A DNA stretch of 64,000 nt from Megamerina dolium. Lineage: Eukaryota; Arthropoda; Insecta; Diptera; Megamerinidae. The translations under genes were made by a program, and so were the position numbers. Below the pieces are notes generated by a model that was given only the letters and a program-made list of their open reading frames with translations, searched no databases and was not told where the DNA came from. How positions within the stretch are numbered: the stretch's first letter is position 1; each line of letters begins with the position of its first letter. This document shows positions 35,040 to 46,764 of the stretch, piece after piece. The stretch lies in contig OY978529.1 of the NCBI GenBank assembly GCA_963854835.1, positions 7,970,501 through 8,034,500 on the forward strand, given 5' to 3'.

Positions 35040-36207
35040 GAGCTGGAAAACAAAAAATGATAAAAACAAAATAATACAAAACCAAAAACATTACAAAATC
35101 GGGAGCGCCTAAATCCAATCCGTTAGTCTAACGACTTTAATTACAAACACAAGCTTCCCACAACTTATCCGCAGATTGTCAGATACCAGATCGAGAGACT
35201 ACGCGCAATATCAGAGAATTAGAGAATATGATAAAGAGAAGGCGTCGCAGGTGTGTCAATTCTACCAATATTAAGCGCCAGCGATCTTCTGAAGACATCG
35301 CTAAACCAATCGCTAAGAGAGCTTACGGAAAATCCTTTAGGGAGACTTGGTGATTGCGGACAGGAATGACGCTGATGACTTCATTGCCTCATCCGAATTG
35401 GACTAAGCTCCCTGAGACTTTCAATCCACTGATGGAGGAGCACACCGGCCAGCCACTGGTTAGCATTAAGGCAACGCACAGTGTTTCGCCTAGGTGGACA
35501 AAATTATTTGTAGAGTATTTTGTATCTATAACGGCTAGTTGAGTATTAAAAATGTAAAATAAATTATTTTTTTAACCCTTTCTACCCCAAAGTTGTTTCT
35601 AAGCAACTACGCTATTGGGACCGCTTAAAACACCGCATGCACAAAAAACTAATATAATAATGGGATTTACAGGTTGCTAATTCTTGGAATAAATACGAAA
35701 TTGAAAATTTCACGCTTTGTTCGTTATGGGGGTGATTATTTGTGAATTATATTCGGCGCGAAAGTGTCAACAATAAATTTAACGAATTAAACAAAACTTC
35801 CAGATAAAAAAGTGGAAGCAAATTGTTTATTTCTTCAAAGACTTTATTAGATTCTGCTTTTGTGAATTCACCGGTTTCTTGAGTTCATATTTTGCCGAGG
35901 ATATTGCCAAATGATTTTGATTTGCAGAGGTTTATGCTTCTGAGGCTTCTAGACTTGGGAAAATCCTATCGAAGCACCCCATACTTCAACTGTTCCGTGC
36001 AAAGCAGGTGGAATCTAGAGTAACACCTCTACTGAAACGCTGCAAACATCAGTAAATTCATACTTACCCGATGATCCGTTTGAATCCGTAATATCAGCTG
36101 TTACCGTTTGACGATTTACAAGTAATATCGGAAAATATTACTTGGACGATAAATATGATCAAGGGGATTTGCCTGGTACTGACAAGATAATTTTAGCACA
36201 GCTAAAA
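35040..36207. other. unassigned spacer
   Basis: A block near 35340-35480 (frame with LVIADRNDADDFIASSELD) is vaguely like the accessory region of some non-LTR elements, but I could not support this. The rest shows nothing. Confidence 0.3.
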
Positions 36208-36564
36208 TTAGTGCGTTGGCCTTCTGATCTGTAGGTCGTGCGTTGAATCCCCGGCTGAAGCATAACAAAATTTAATATCGAAAAGATTTTTCTTACGAAC
36301 GGTACCCACCTGCCAGCAGGAATTGGCAATTTTTCCGGCAGTAACAATTTGACATGAAAAAGCTTCTAAAAGAACTCTGTGGTAAAGTAATGCCAGAAGG
36401 GTTCTGTCGTTCGGAACCGGCTAAAATAACTAGGCCCGTTCTAATGGTGTCCAAATTTAACACGCACAACAATATTGGAAGAGAACCTCGGTGGTATCAC
36501 AATGGGCCTTTCTGGCCTAAGTGTGTTCTCTCAGAGAGAGGGCAGCCACATAACCTAACCTAAA
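36208..36564 (+). repeat. tRNA-derived SINE, 5'-truncated, tail type 1
   Basis: Begins inside the tRNA-like head (TTAGTGCGTTGGCCTTCTG) and runs through the body to TGGCCTAAGTGTGTTCTCTC and a (CCTAA)n tail at 36551-36564. Nearly identical to 25865-26261 in the distal half. It abuts the Jockey fragment. Confidence 0.83.
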
Positions 36565-36566
36565 GA

Positions 36567-37432
36567 AGAACTGGAGAGCTTGTGAGTATTTTCTGGGAGA
36601 TATTGCGTTATCTTATGCATTAGGCCTTCGTGCCACATTTTATCAAAAGCTTGGGCTACATCCAAGACTATTGCAGAGCAGTTTTTTTTGTTCAGAAATG
36701 CGATGTTAATCTCTTTGGCGATCCTATGCACTTGTTCGAAAGCCAAATTGGTGATTCGGTATAACTTTATTTTGTGTAACGTGATATTCTGCAGCAGCAT
36801 TTTCTAAAAAATGTTTGAAAAATGAGGTAGAAGACTAATAGGTCTATATGATGACGGCACAGTTGGGTCTTTTCCAGGCTTAGAAATCATTATTATTTTT
36901 GAGATCTTCCATTGTTTTGGGAAGTAGCCATAACGAAGAATACCGTTAAAAATCACCGTAAAAAACAAAATAGCTATGTCAGGTAGTTGTTGAATCATTT
37001 TACCCGATATATTATCGTGGCCAGGAGCTTTTTTAGAGTTTAAATTCACACGAACTGCTTCTTTGACGTCATTATAACGTAAAATAATAGGAGTTTGAAC
37101 TATATGCGGAAAGGTGATTGCTGGTGGGAAATTTGTAATTTGTGAATTTGGTTGAACTGCTCTTTTTAAGTGTTTGGTTAGAATACAGGCTTTTTCTTCA
37201 TCAGCGCGCGCACGAGATCCATCAGCTTTTCTAAGTGGCGGTTGGTTATCTATGGGTGACTTACATTTTTTCGCAGCTCTCCATAAAGTAAAATTATTTC
37301 CTTTTTGAGGGTTAAGCCTTTCTAGGTATTAATTAACTGCTCGATTTCGGTCTTCATCCAGTGCCTTTTTATGAGCTTTTGTAGGTTGGTTTAATTTCTG
37401 TTTCACATTTGGAGATCTGGTTCTTTGCCACT
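36567..37432 (-). pseudogene. Jockey-clade LINE reverse transcriptase fragment
   Basis: Minus strand, from WQRTRSPNVKQKL near 37432 through a linker, then NLNSKKAPGHDNISGKMIQQ, FNGILRYGYFPKQWKIS, ISKPGKDPTVPSSYRPISLL (fingers/palm), and, after an inframe deletion of the segment up to FRxxHS, EQVHRIAKEINIAF and SAIVLDVAQAFDKMWHEGL (motif A, catalytic Asp in LDVAQAFD). The YADD motif is beyond the truncated end. The KKAPGxD...GYFPKQWK...AQAFDKVWHEGL series is typical of the Jockey clade. One frameshift lies near 36800. Confidence 0.85.
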
Positions 37433-37439
37433 TTTGGTT

Positions 37440-38575
37440 GCCATGAGACTATCGATATCGGATTGGAAAATGATAATAGAATTAGCTGCGTGGCTATAGG
37501 TCTGAGTAAAAAAATGGAAGGAATTGTTGTTTATCGCACCATAACTCGTTACAAAAATACTGGTAGCATCAAAAAACGTCATGGAAGTGGTCATCAAAAG
37601 ACTGCAACGTCACATGAGATGGTTCAAAAAGTGAAGAAGCGACTTGAGCTAAATCCCGACGACGAAGTGCCAATCAAATGGCAAAAGAACTGAAAATATC
37701 CGACCGTAGCATCCGCCGCATACTGAAAAATGATCTGAAAGTCAAGCCTTACAAGATCCAATAGGCGCATGATCTCACACCGAAACAGCAACAAGTTAGA
37801 TTTGAGAGAGTGAAGGAGTTGCTTCGCTTGGCCGAAAGCGATCAATTACCGAACATTGTGTTTTCTGGCGAGAAAATTTTTCGAATTGAGCAATTCGTAA
37901 ACTCTCAAAACGATAGGGTTTACTTGACCAACCGTTCATACGAGAATTTGAGTCATCGATTGGCCACCAGGAGGCAGCACCTGCCACAGATAATGGTTGG
38001 GGTAGCTGTAACCACAGATGGGCGCTCTTCAATCGTTTTCATCGAGCCTGGCGTCAAGGTAAATGCGATGTATTATCGGGAAAGTATTCTGGAGGTTGCT
38101 TTGAAGCCAGACAAACATTCCCGTGGCAGACCATGGACGTTTCAACAGGACTCGGCACCGTCTCACAAAGCTCGAGTGAACCAAGAATGGCTGAAAAATA
38201 ACGTTCCGAACTTCATAACGTCCACACAATGGCTCTCGAATTCACCAGACGCGAATCCAAAGTATTATTCTCTTTGGGTCATTTTGAAGAGCAAGGTACG
38301 AACTAAAAGATACGCCAGTCTCGAGGCGCTGAAAAAAGTGATTGTCCGCGAGTGGACCAAAATACCTGCAAGTCACATTCGGGCAGCTTGCGATTCGTTT
38401 TTTGACCATCTCAAGACCATAGTCAAGACAAAAGGTGGTCATATCGGGCAAAAGTGAATTGATTCTGAATTTTGTATTATTTTTACACATTTTGTACTTT
38501 GAATTGAGTAACAGTAATTTTCCAAACTGAATTTATGGCCATTTTAATTGGTTACACTTCGAGTGCGGGACCTTG
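37440..38575 (+). mobile_element. maT-like (DD37D) Tc1/mariner element, dead
   Basis: Transposase with an N-terminal helix-turn-helix region (RYKNTGSIKKRHGSGHQKTA), a frameshift near 37675, ELKISDRSIRRILKNDLKVK, an in-frame stop at 37762, then an open frame 37810-38457. Catalytic sites: IVFSGEKIF has Gly where the first Asp belongs, WTFQQDSAPSHKAR keeps the second, SPDANPKYYSLW has Tyr where the third (37 residues on) belongs. The right end GAGTGCGGGACCTTG precedes TA (38576-38577). No matching left end found; it appears to cut the Jockey copy at about 37440. Confidence 0.8.
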
Positions 38576-38597
38576 TATATAACACATTTGTATATAT

Positions 38598-38600
<3 letters not shown>

Positions 38601-38684
<84 letters not shown>

Positions 38685-38692
38685 ATATATAT
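38601..38692. repeat. (AT)n microsatellite
   Basis: About 45 AT units with one interruption; produces spurious Tyr/Ile open frames on both strands. Confidence 0.95.
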
Positions 38693-38699
38693 ATATACA

Positions 38700-40178
38700 T
38701 ATGCATATAAATATATCTGTGTGTGTGTACTCATATACACTTTTATCTCAACATCATCAACACACCACTTCTTGTGCAAGAATTCAAACGCATAATAATG
38801 TTTGTGTGTTGGGAAACACATAAAAGCATTATTAATTTAGTCATTATCTACTTAAGACAGTGACGACAGCGACAATGACAACGACGATGATGATGATGAC
38901 AACAGCAACAGTGATCCTGAAAATAGATATTGTACATATACAACGCGTTGCCTTCACCACCACAACCATGTGGATGAAAGAGAAGGTGATACATAAGAGC
39001 AATGCGTTGGCTTTTCATTTGAATAAATATACCTTATATAAATACTCGTACTAACTGCATATAGAAATTCACCCTTACTTAATCAGTGACAATAATAACA
39101 TGAAGATGATAGCAACAATACTAAGTATGTAAGAAGCTTGCAGCTACTTGTTAATATAGATTATTAATGGGTGGGGACGCTTTTGCTTTTGCTTTTGTAC
39201 GATACATACTCGTATGTACACATGTATGCGGCATGAATGACAATTTTCACAAATAATCGTAGCGCCGCCTACACAAAGTAACACCTTAAGACCCTTGGCC
39301 AGTGTTACACTAATTTGAAGTGATAATATTGCGCGTCATGCATTTTTATATTTAAAGAGTACAATCATAATATTTTATATTGATTACTAACTTATGTACG
39401 AGTATGTACATAAAGTAAATAAATCGACAAAAAAAAAAATCGTTCTTAAATAGCATGAATGATTTGTGTACGTATGAATGAAAATGGGCGTATACCAAAC
39501 AAACGACCCTTTTCTATTTTAGTACTACATATAAAATGCACCCCATAATTTGGTTGTACTCAACAATATCATTAATTGAGAGAGTATTCATGAGAGGAGA
39601 GATTAAAGTATATAATCAAATATGTGTAAACGAATTGATGGAGAGAGTGAGAGAGAGAGAGAGAGCTAGTGCAAGTGAACGAAAGAGAGAGAGAGAGAGA
39701 TTGAGAAGAGATAAAGAGCATAAGCATACACGTTTAACAGCTATTTTTCAATATGGATGCTGTTCGTACATTTTAAAGGCGTGTCTACAATTACGGTAAG
39801 CAAGCAAGCTGTCACTCTATTGCTGTTGCAGTGATTTGTGTGTTGGAAAAAAATGTCTGCCACTCATATTGTGCAAAGTAATTTGACGTACGGCACAACA
39901 GTTTCGGTTTCCAAGTAAGATGGGTTTATTAGACGCGTCGCTGAATAACGGATTTTCGAAACTCTTATATACACAGCTACTTGAGTAGTTAATTCGGTGT
40001 TTATTTGCATGTGTTTGCGTTAGTGTGACGACTTAACAATTAGAATTAAAAAATTATCACGGTGTTAAAGTTAAATAGATGATATTGTTAGTAAACACTG
40101 ATAAATCAATTAATATTTGTATTTCTAAAAAAAAGCGTGATTGGCGAATTTAATTTTACATATTAAATATATAATACA
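38700..40178. other. region upstream of Gsc, simple repeats only
   Basis: No coding sequence supported. Contains GATGATGATG at 38886-38900 and a (GA)n-rich stretch at 39640-39710 that could bind GAGA-type factors (inference). Any Gsc promoter or 5' exon would lie here or further upstream, but I see no definite core promoter. Confidence 0.45.
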
Positions 40179-40180
40179 CA

Positions 40181-40257
<77 letters not shown>

Positions 40258-40271
40258 CATATATAATATAC

Positions 40272-40329
<58 letters not shown>

Positions 40330-40345
40330 TAATATACTGTATATA
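40179..40345. repeat. (TA)n microsatellite before Gsc exon 1
   Basis: Long interrupted TA repeat with a few TACATA interruptions, ending about 10 bp before the open frame that contains exon 1. Confidence 0.93.
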
Positions 40346-40348
40346 TAG

Positions 40349-40651
40349 TTTTTGCGTTGTTTGTGTGTTAGAAACAATTCCAAAATTCTGTCCTCACTGT
40401 GGACAACTTCAGCCCAACTTGGCGTTGGTGGCCTGGAGTCGAAGAGTGCTACACAGCAACATTCGAAATTGAAAATAACCGTTGTTAATACACCATCACC
40501 CTCACCGACAACACCTTCACCCACACCACCGCCACCACCATCAGCACCGCAACCACCCGTACCGCCTACACTGCCGCTAGTTATTACCACTACCACCGGA
40601 AACGTGAATAGTAGCGTGACACACACTCATTGGCAGCAACGATATTGCAAT
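40349..40651 (+). other. in-frame open sequence before the Gsc ATG (5' UTR or N-terminal extension)
   Basis: The Gsc frame is open for about 100 codons upstream of the first ATG, back to a TAG at 40346-40348. The translation is Pro/Thr/Ser rich ([16 protein letters not shown]). No in-frame ATG lies in it. It is most simply 5' UTR; an upstream exon splicing in frame cannot be ruled out. Confidence 0.45.
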
Positions 40652-41456
40652 ATGGTTGAGACAACGTCATCACCGACAATAGGTATCACATTGAAACGAC
40701 ATGACAGTCCACTCAATGACCATCAGTTGGAACAACATCAACAACAGCAGTTTCAACAACAATTCCATAACAATCTTAATAATAGTGTTCATACTAGTGT
40801 GCAATCAATAAATCGTCAAAATTCAGCGACGACAACGCGATCGCCGCCAACACCAAATGCAGCTTATCTGACAACTGCGATGTTATTGAATTCACAACAA
40901 TGCGGTTATTTGGGCCAACGTTTGCAATCGGTATTCCAGCAACAACAGCAGCAGCAGCAGCAGCCACAGTCTCAAACACCCTCATCCGATGATGGGTCCC
41001 AATCGGGCATAACCATTATTGATGATGACCGTGAATTAGTCCAACGGACATCCCTCTCCACAAATTCTGTTACTGCTACTACTGTTTCTGCTGGCTGCTC
41101 TGAAACGACTACAGTTGCCGCGTCTCTATTCACTATCGACAGCATATTGGGTTCGAGAACAGCAGTGGCGGTTGTAAATAATAATGACAACAATATTGGG
41201 CATATCAACAGCAACAGCAACAACAGCATTACAAAACGCAACAACAACAACAACAACTTCAATAACATAGTTAAGCTTAATGTAAAACGATCCGATTCAC
41301 CAGCTGAATCGCCAAGTTCAAATTCTAGTTCGGCCGCAACTAGTCCAATACGTCCACAACGAGTTCCAGCCATGTTGCAGCATCCTGGCTTGCATTTGGG
41401 GCATTTGGCTGCAGCTGCAGCTACCGGCTTTGCAGCTTCACCATCTGATTTTTTAG
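40652..41456 (+). CDS. Gsc: goosecoid homeobox protein, coding exon 1
   Basis: First coding exon of goosecoid, a nuclear paired-class (K50 type in the family) homeodomain repressor used in dorsal/head and foregut patterning. The start is the first in-frame ATG (context CAATATGG), giving [20 protein letters not shown], which resembles the N-terminus known for fly Gsc. It encodes 268 full codons plus one base: Gln-rich region near residues 30-40, [20 protein letters not shown] about 75-94, a nine-Gln run at 96-104, and the eh1/GEH octapeptide FTIDSILG at 160-167 that recruits Groucho. Asn-rich and Ser/Pro stretches follow. The donor is G|GTAAG at 41457, phase 1. No lesions seen. Exon 2 at 49032 joins in frame. 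Confidence 0.93.
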
Positions 41457-42341
41457 GTAAGATTTCTGTTTCTGTTAATTTCATCAGTTTTAAGCATTCC
41501 AATGGGCTATAATTTCATATCACACTTTTGTCTCGTATATCTAAACCTTTTCATGAAGTTCCCCGACACCAATGAAACCATAGAAATTATTTTCGCTAAT
41601 ATTCATCATACAATAATTATTTGTGTCAAAGTCTTACCACACAATATTATGAACAAATGACTCACTTGTAATTGTCATCACTTCAATGTGTCGAAGGATA
41701 TAGTACATGGGCGCTGTATGTACATATGTATGCACATCTGAAGCTCTTTATATGCTAAACAAAGCTCCTCAAATAAGTAGATGTAAAGTATTATTCCGTT
41801 GTAAGTACTTAACTCGTAAAAATACATAGTTGTGGATTTAATTGATTGCCGCGTTTACGTATTATGTTATTTTAATAAATTCACAACGTAAAGCATTAGC
41901 GTACAGATAGCGTTACAGAGAATTAGAAAGGAAAACAAAATGCTACTGGCCATATTATAGCTATTACAAAAAGTGAACCGAACCGAATTGGTAAAGAGCT
42001 AAACTAAACTCTAGTCGTTAGAAAAGCAAAGCATTGTAGCGGCATCGTTCATAAAATACCCTGAGGGATTTTGAAAATAAAAAAAAATAAAAAAATGAAG
42101 GTGTATAGCTTTGTGTATCAGGGGTGATTGTGGGTGGTGATGTCGATTTTATGTAATATAAAAATTATGTTGTATTTTTTCTTCTTCTTCTTCTTCTTTC
42201 TACATTTATGAATATTTTTTAGCGGATTTAAAATATTACGCAAATGTATATTCAACTGAATCAAATCAACCATAAAAGATGGTTTTTCACTCATCACTGT
42301 GTATTATGCCATCAAGGATGCAAAGTATATTTGCATTTGTG

Positions 42342-43401
42342 CAGGGGTGGACTGAAAGCACAATAATACAGGATATTTGTATGTAGGGTTCTTTAAAAAC
42401 TACCCGTAGGCCTATATAGACATTACTGAGATTACTGAGAGCCACTCGAATTAATTTACAAACATTTTTGCAATAATATCGAAAAATATTTTAACATTCA
42501 ATTTTCGAAATCAAATTTTACAAAAATCTTTTCATATTCCGTTCGACAATAATCCAGTACTCCCAGGCTGATACTTATATACCGATACCTACTAATATTT
42601 TTGCAACAAACTTCACTATAAACATGATGTTGCACTACAATATTCGTAGTGTGTAAATATCACTCAACAGTAGCCAGTAAATATTTAAAAAAAAGAATCG
42701 AATACAGTGCCGATAGAAGGCAAATATATCTCGTATATCAATATCGATATACGATATATCGATATATCGTAGAATTCTTAAGTATAATTTCAACAAGTGG
42801 CCCATGCGAAACCAGACCGAAGAATCTTAAGGTGCATAAACGTACCTTGAGTGCTAACTGCAGGTGTTACGGACACTGCGACTATACAAGATCTTTTGTA
42901 TCCAATGCAAATTAAATATTATCTATATCGTGAAACGACTGAATAAATGGGAAAAAATTAACTGGTTCTTTCCAGTTCTATTTTCATCAACACTAGTTCA
43001 TTTTTCTATAGAATAAAACTGGTTCTGAAAATATAATAATATTTTTGCGATTCGAACGCTATGAACATGATAGCGATGATAAGCAAAAAATTTGATATAG
43101 CTGCGACCACTCTGTGACACTCTTTTTTGTTTAAACAACTTGCAGCTATAATCCCAAATCCACAAAATACCAAGAATATATGGAATATATGGGGTTCCCA
43201 CAGGATAATATTTACAAAATACTGTAATGCGCCTTCTCTAAAATTTGTTTTTCACTATTATTTATATCTAGGCCACAGTAAAACAAGAATCTTGCTTTAG
43301 AATACAAACACAATTTTACAAGAATGATTTCTTTCAAATGAATTGAAAGAGTATTTTGAAGGGGCCGTGAAAAATTTGCCTGTTGGCCAAGTCCGCCCCT
43401 G
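42342..43401. mobile_element. non-autonomous hAT-type element (1060 bp)
   Basis: Begins CAGGGGTGGACTGAAAGC and ends with the complement of CAGGGGCGGACTTGGCC. The 12-bp ends match at 11 positions. Eight-bp flanks CATTTGTG (42334-42341) and CAATTGTG (43402-43409) agree at 7 of 8 positions, as expected for hAT target duplications. CAGGGGCGGACT-like ends are typical of hAT elements. The inside has no transposase; near 42735-42770 there is a palindromic ATATCGATAT cluster. Confidence 0.72.
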
Positions 43402-44059
43402 CAATTGTGTGAACGCACAGCGTATGCCAATATCAATACAAACAGCATTACATATATTTTAAGATGTGTTTGCGAGTGTTATGGGCATTAAACTCACATT
43501 AATGCTTAATATTCTCTCACTTAAATCGTACATACAAAGAACATGAAGATAATTCAAAGAAAATATGCTGTCAAGTATTTATATTGATTCATGCAGAAAA
43601 GTAAATTCCATCAATTCAATTTTTTTCTCTTTTGCATTTAAAAAATTAATATATGTACATATATTGCAGTTTAAAACATTTTCTTATTTTTGTTGTCTCT
43701 TTCAATCACAATGTCATTTATATTCAAAAGTATGCACATGTATATGTACGAGTATTTAACATTTTTGATTCATTCGAGACCGTAGCAGACCGTATGTGTA
43801 ACCATATATGGAAAAACTTGAATCTCATATGCATATTGAATGGTGTGGCATGAATTTTCATTAAGAAAGTTTTTGCGACCACCATTTGCATTATGCAAAA
43901 TTAAAAACATATATTTGTATTTTAAGCTCTACGCTCTATGGCACACCAACAATACCAAAATACCAAAAAAAAAAAAAACAAAATGGAAGCAAGAGAAAGA
44001 GAAAACCAAATAAACAAATGCATGTTGATGGATTTGTGAAATAATTAAAATTTTCATAA

Positions 44060-44720
44060 ATTTTTTACTAAAAGGTCAAAATAAAATCTTTCGGATTGTT
44101 TCGAAATTTCGGAAACGTGTATCACTCAAGCCGTGCTGCATCGATCTGAACAAGTGGTAATCAGAAGGCGCTACTTTTGGCGAGTGCGCTGGGTGAGGAA
44201 GAATTTCCTCACGTGAAGGAGAATAACCTTGTGCCTGTTACTCGCTATTGCTGGTCTTTTTCGCAACAGCTCATCATTCAATTTGTTCAATTGACGTTTG
44301 TAGACATCGAGCAGTAACAGTTTCATTCGATTTCAGCAGCTCGTAGTACAGCACTCCTTGCTGATCCCATCAAATTCAGAGCATTATTTTAAGACCGTGG
44401 TTGTTCCGTTTTGGCTGTGATGTTGATGGCTGTTCTGAGTCCACCCATGACTTCTTCTGTTTCTTCACTTTTCATAGCCAGTCACCAGACGCCAGAGAAA
44501 ACTCTTCTTTTTCTGTCTGGCAAGTAAGGAAACCGGAATATTGCAACGATTGTGAATGGCACTTTCAGACAAATCATGCGGTACCCATTTTCCTTCCTTT
44601 TGGACCTTTCCCATGGTGTGTAAACGTTTAGAAACAGCTGTTTCAGTAACCCCTAGCTCGCTTCCAAGTTCTTCTAACATTCGAGCTGAGTTTTCATGCA
44701 ATAATGCTTGCAGAAATTAA
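44060..44720 (-). pseudogene. irritans-like mariner remnant
   Basis: Minus-strand pieces: ENSARMLEELGSELGVTETA (helix-turn-helix), VSKRLHTMGKVQKEGKWVPH, LLARQKKKSFLWRLVTGYEK (first Asp changed to Tyr), then frame-shifted WWDQQGVLYYELL-like and RKRPAIASNRHKVILL-like sequence, with LKVRKFFLTQRTRQK-like decayed catalytic part. No ends recognised. Confidence 0.68.
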
Positions 44721-44984
44721 GTTAAGGATCGAATATTCAAATGTATTTCGACTGTAGAGTGTGAATCAAGTATAGGCACCGTTTGTCAGTGGTTCATTCT
44801 TTGGTGTCTACTGCAGCATATTTGTTCATATTTGTGTAAGTTACAATTTGTAGATAATGTTTTACTTTATTCTCAAAGAGACTTAGTTCCAGTAGGTATA
44901 TACGATACTTGTATATACTTCGATCGTTCTTCCTTATAATTTTTCCATAAATTTTATCATATTTTCTCAATGTGACCGAGCTAA

Positions 44985-45075
44985 TGCACTTAGAACTCGG
45001 GAGTTGCAGGGACGCAGATGAACTTGAGACCTTCACCCACCTACTGTGGCCTTGCCATCAATTATGTTGGAAACA
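44985..45075 (+). pseudogene. possible LINE C-terminal knuckle fragment
   Basis: Frame LGSCRDADELETFTHLLWPC resembles the C-x-x-E-x-E-T-x-x-H-L-L-x-x-C tail of RNase H-bearing LINEs. Very short, so tentative. Confidence 0.3.
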
Positions 45076-45751
45076 CAAACTGTACTAATGAAACTATTAC
45101 CTCGATCACTTTGCCTGATTATTAGTTGTTGCCATAAGCAACCTCTACAATTAAATCAAGAATACAGGTTGATTCAGGGAGTAAGCGACAGGAATAATTG
45201 ACATAATTTTTCTGACCTGAACCATTGAGTTCCTCCGCCTAACTTAATGCGCTTAACTATGTTAATATCTGAGAATATTTAATAGAGCTCTTGGATATAG
45301 CTAATCCTGTATTGACTATAAAATTTCGAAAAAATTTCCAAACATCTTGTCAACGTATTAGTGCTAGTTTTTGCAGATAAATGAAGTTTACTACTCCAAA
45401 ATTGCAGTTGACCAAGATACGCAAACACTTCATTTCTTGACGCAAGATCTCATTCAGGTCTTTCAGATGATTTTTCATGGCAAAGTGATGTCGTAGGAAG
45501 AACTTCCAACTGTATGCCACAGCTAGAACTGTTTCAAATAATAAATTTTTTTGTTATTAAATTTTTGCCGGCCTACAACTAATGTCTAGAACCTATTGAG
45601 ATACGGCATCCACGCATATTACCTCTTCAAAATGTCTGCATGATAGTTGAAGTGATGATAACATAATACAGTGTAGCATTTTCTCAATTAGAAGAGTCTC
45701 ATCGAATGAGTTTGACCTAATTACTAATTTTTCTCCAAATGAAAAGATAGG

Positions 45752-46235
45752 TAGGTAGGTTTAGTGGTTGTCTGTCGACGCACTTAGGCCTAATAAAGGC
45801 CTAAGCCTTACCCAACTGGGTCCTCTTTGAGCCAACCTGTGGATTTTATAAATGACACTATCTTTGATAGTTTTATTTTCTCAACCTCTGAGACTCCACC
45901 AAGAAAAGCGTTCCGAATGCAGTGAGCTTTCTCCTGCCCAGAGCCTAGCATCCGCACAAGAGATGCTCAACTGTATCTTCTTCCTCTATTTCTTGGTAGC
46001 TCCTACATCAGTCGTAAGACGGAGCCCCTAGTCTATTCGCGTGTCTTCCAAGAAGGCAGTGTCCTGTTAGAACTCCAATTGTCATTTTAATATCCTGCCT
46101 GTACAGTTTTAAAAGTACTTTAGTACGAGCTAAGTTCCACTGCAGGCACATTAGCCGACTATTTAAACAGTTTCCTGTCTGCCTCCAAAGTGTATAAATT
46201 GCTTCGAGGTTTTTTGCCATATTTTACACAAGTAT
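45752..46235 (-). pseudogene. LINE 3' end, RNase H-bearing type
   Basis: Minus-strand frame WRQTGNCLNSRLMCLQWNL, then VLTGHCLLGRHANRLGAP, CRSYQEIEEEDTVEHLLCGC (knuckle), and LVESQRLRK. It continues to a 3' untranslated end with GGCCTAAGTGCGTCGAC and (ACCT)n, ending about 45752. The GGCCTAAGTGNGTC word before the short tandem tail also occurs in SINE tail type 1. Confidence 0.7.
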
Positions 46236-46764
46236 TTACAGATCGCTTAAAAATTTCATAGTATTTAAAAAGCCTGGCTTTAAGAACAAAATGATTTTAG
46301 ACTAATTGTAAATTTTGAACAAAACTACCTGCTTATTTTGCAAATTTATTAAAAGGCAATGTTAATGTGAGTTCAAGGGTTCCATATTCATTGAGAGAAA
46401 TAATTTATTCAAACAGTTAAAGAATGGTAAAGTCGTAATCAGAAACTTAAAAATACCTTAGAAATACTCATGGCGTTCTAAAAAGTTTTTCTTTTGTGAA
46501 AACTTAGCTATATGATGATCGCTAGGCGCAACATTTTTTTGTTTTTACTACGCTTTTTATAGAAATTGAAATTTATGACATTTTTAGTTAATTATGTTCC
46601 AAACTTAATAATTAATAATTAATTTTACTATACTAACAATTTTTTTTTTTTTTTTGGATAAAAAATGTATTTTCTGCTATGCAATTAAAGTTTTTGTGTA
46701 TATTTATTTTCATTTACTTTTAAAACAAATTTCATGCATATTTGATTTAATATTCTCCGGAAGC

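Noticed and set aside
35340..35540. LINE accessory domain
   Set aside because: The LVIADRNDADDF resemblance is too weak and short to support.
38548..38823. Open frames over the (AT)n repeat
   Set aside because: Tyr-Ile repeats on both strands from a microsatellite.
39536..39799. Glu/Arg-rich small protein
   Set aside because: Produced by the (GA)n stretch at 39640-39710; no start context or homologous motif.
40156..40626. Minus-strand protein overlapping Gsc exon 1
   Set aside because: It is the complement of the Pro/Thr-rich frame plus the TA microsatellite; Gly and Tyr/Ile runs reflect composition.
40972..41502. Long minus-strand open frame opposite Gsc exon 1
   Set aside because: Shadow of the real exon; Leu-rich tracts are the complement of Asn/Gln codons.
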